This document shows, in pieces, positions 25,274-25,509 of a DNA stretch of 25,509 nt. The DNA lies in contig JANOHV010000181.1 of the NCBI GenBank assembly GCA_031406795.1, forward strand, positions 1 through 25,509. The letters run 5' to 3'. The notes under the pieces are model-generated. The model searched no databases and was not told the origin of the DNA. It saw only the letters and a program-made list of their open reading frames with translations. The stretch is from DATDCY01 sp031406795 [NCBI: Candidatus Rokuibacteriota bacterium] (GTDB lineage: Bacteria > JAUVQV01). Each line of letters opens with the position of its first letter. Within the stretch, counting starts at the first letter, position 1. The position numbers were made by a program, and so were the translations under genes.

Positions 25274-25489
25274 ATGAGAAAAAGGAGAACCAGGAAGCTT
25301 GTGCATGAAGGTTCGTACGCCGCCGAAGTCGAGGTTGATCTGATCGACGCCGACGAGGGATGGTCCCCCTACCTGTCGGTCGGGGATGCGTACAAGCTCG
25401 ACGATGTCCGCGATGCGTTGCGGCGGGGAGATCTTGCGACCGCGGCGCGGCAGTCGAGGGTATTCACGTTGACGCCGATCGCCGTCTGA
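25274..25489 (+). CDS. Small conserved protein of unknown function
   Basis: A complete 71-residue protein from ATG 25274, with AGGAGGAGG 5-8 bases upstream. The sequence is strongly patterned: RTRKLVHEGSYAAEVEVDLID, EGWSPYLSVGDAYKLDDVRDAL, RRGDLATAARQSRVFTLTPIAV. I recognise this as a recurrent small-protein family that often sits in toxin-antitoxin-like gene pairs, but I cannot name a domain or an activity. The expected partner gene would lie beyond 25509, outside the window. The frame is open upstream but is antisense to the peptidase remnant there. The gene looks intact. Confidence 0.75.
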   Translation: MRKRRTRKLVHEGSYAAEVEVDLIDADEGWSPYLSVGDAYKLDDVRDALRRGDLATAARQSRVFTLTPIAV

Positions 25490-25509
25490 ACAAACTCGGG
25501 GCGGGCCCC

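Overview
The window is GC-rich bacterial DNA in which most intact genes use GC-rich codons. Its content fits a deltaproteobacterial lineage in the broad sense (Myxococcota/Desulfobacterota type): a sigma-54 type two-component pair whose kinase PAS domain carries a Cys cluster, a large hybrid kinase, secreted HAF-repeat and SUMF1-fold proteins, and several small toxin-antitoxin genes. The lineage is inferred from gene content only; there is no rRNA or other phylogenetic marker beyond engB and groEL fragments.

Layout. 1-3110 (minus): a two-component operon, with a membrane histidine kinase followed by an NtrC-type response regulator that runs off the left edge. 3336-4894 (plus): engB (ribosome-assembly GTPase) and a CAP-domain secreted protein. 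4838-7010: remnants (5'-truncated radical SAM gene, C-terminal piece of a secreted protein, groEL shard, 5' piece of a YhcH/YjgK-type gene) around an intact GYF_2-domain gene. 7011-8516 (minus): secreted HAF-repeat protein with its own promoter. 8765-9871 (minus): a second groEL shard and a compact toxin-antitoxin array (DUF433, frameshifted DUF4258 toxin, YgiT-type zinc-finger antitoxin). 9872-10601: a gap with no convincing gene. 10602-14299: three exported proteins, a phosphodiester-glycosidase-like protein overlapping a SUMF1-fold protein, with a conserved secreted protein converging on them. 14416-17048: AI-2E-family permease, ElaB/YqjD-type protein, a 29-residue Gly-rich membrane peptide, dodecin and DUF3597 protein. 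17183-20000: a class A PBP-like tail, a MazF/RHH toxin-antitoxin pair, two more groEL shards, an SDR pseudogene, an intact exported rhodanese, a kinase shard and a second, truncated copy of the Gly-rich peptide. 20218-24841 (plus): a tightly coupled operon of PPK2, a periplasmic binding protein and a hybrid histidine kinase. 24872-25489: a degenerate M23 peptidase tail and a small conserved protein.

Two patterns stand out. First, four separate pieces of groEL, all on the minus strand and drawn from at least two copies, lie within about 13.5 kb; two of them have internal deletions that keep the reading frame. Second, a divergent intergenic cassette (tiny Gly-rich membrane peptide on one side, promoter-like shared block on the other) occurs twice, once facing dodecin and once facing the PPK2 operon, which suggests common control of stress or storage functions. 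Intact genes sit as islands among eroded pieces of other genes.
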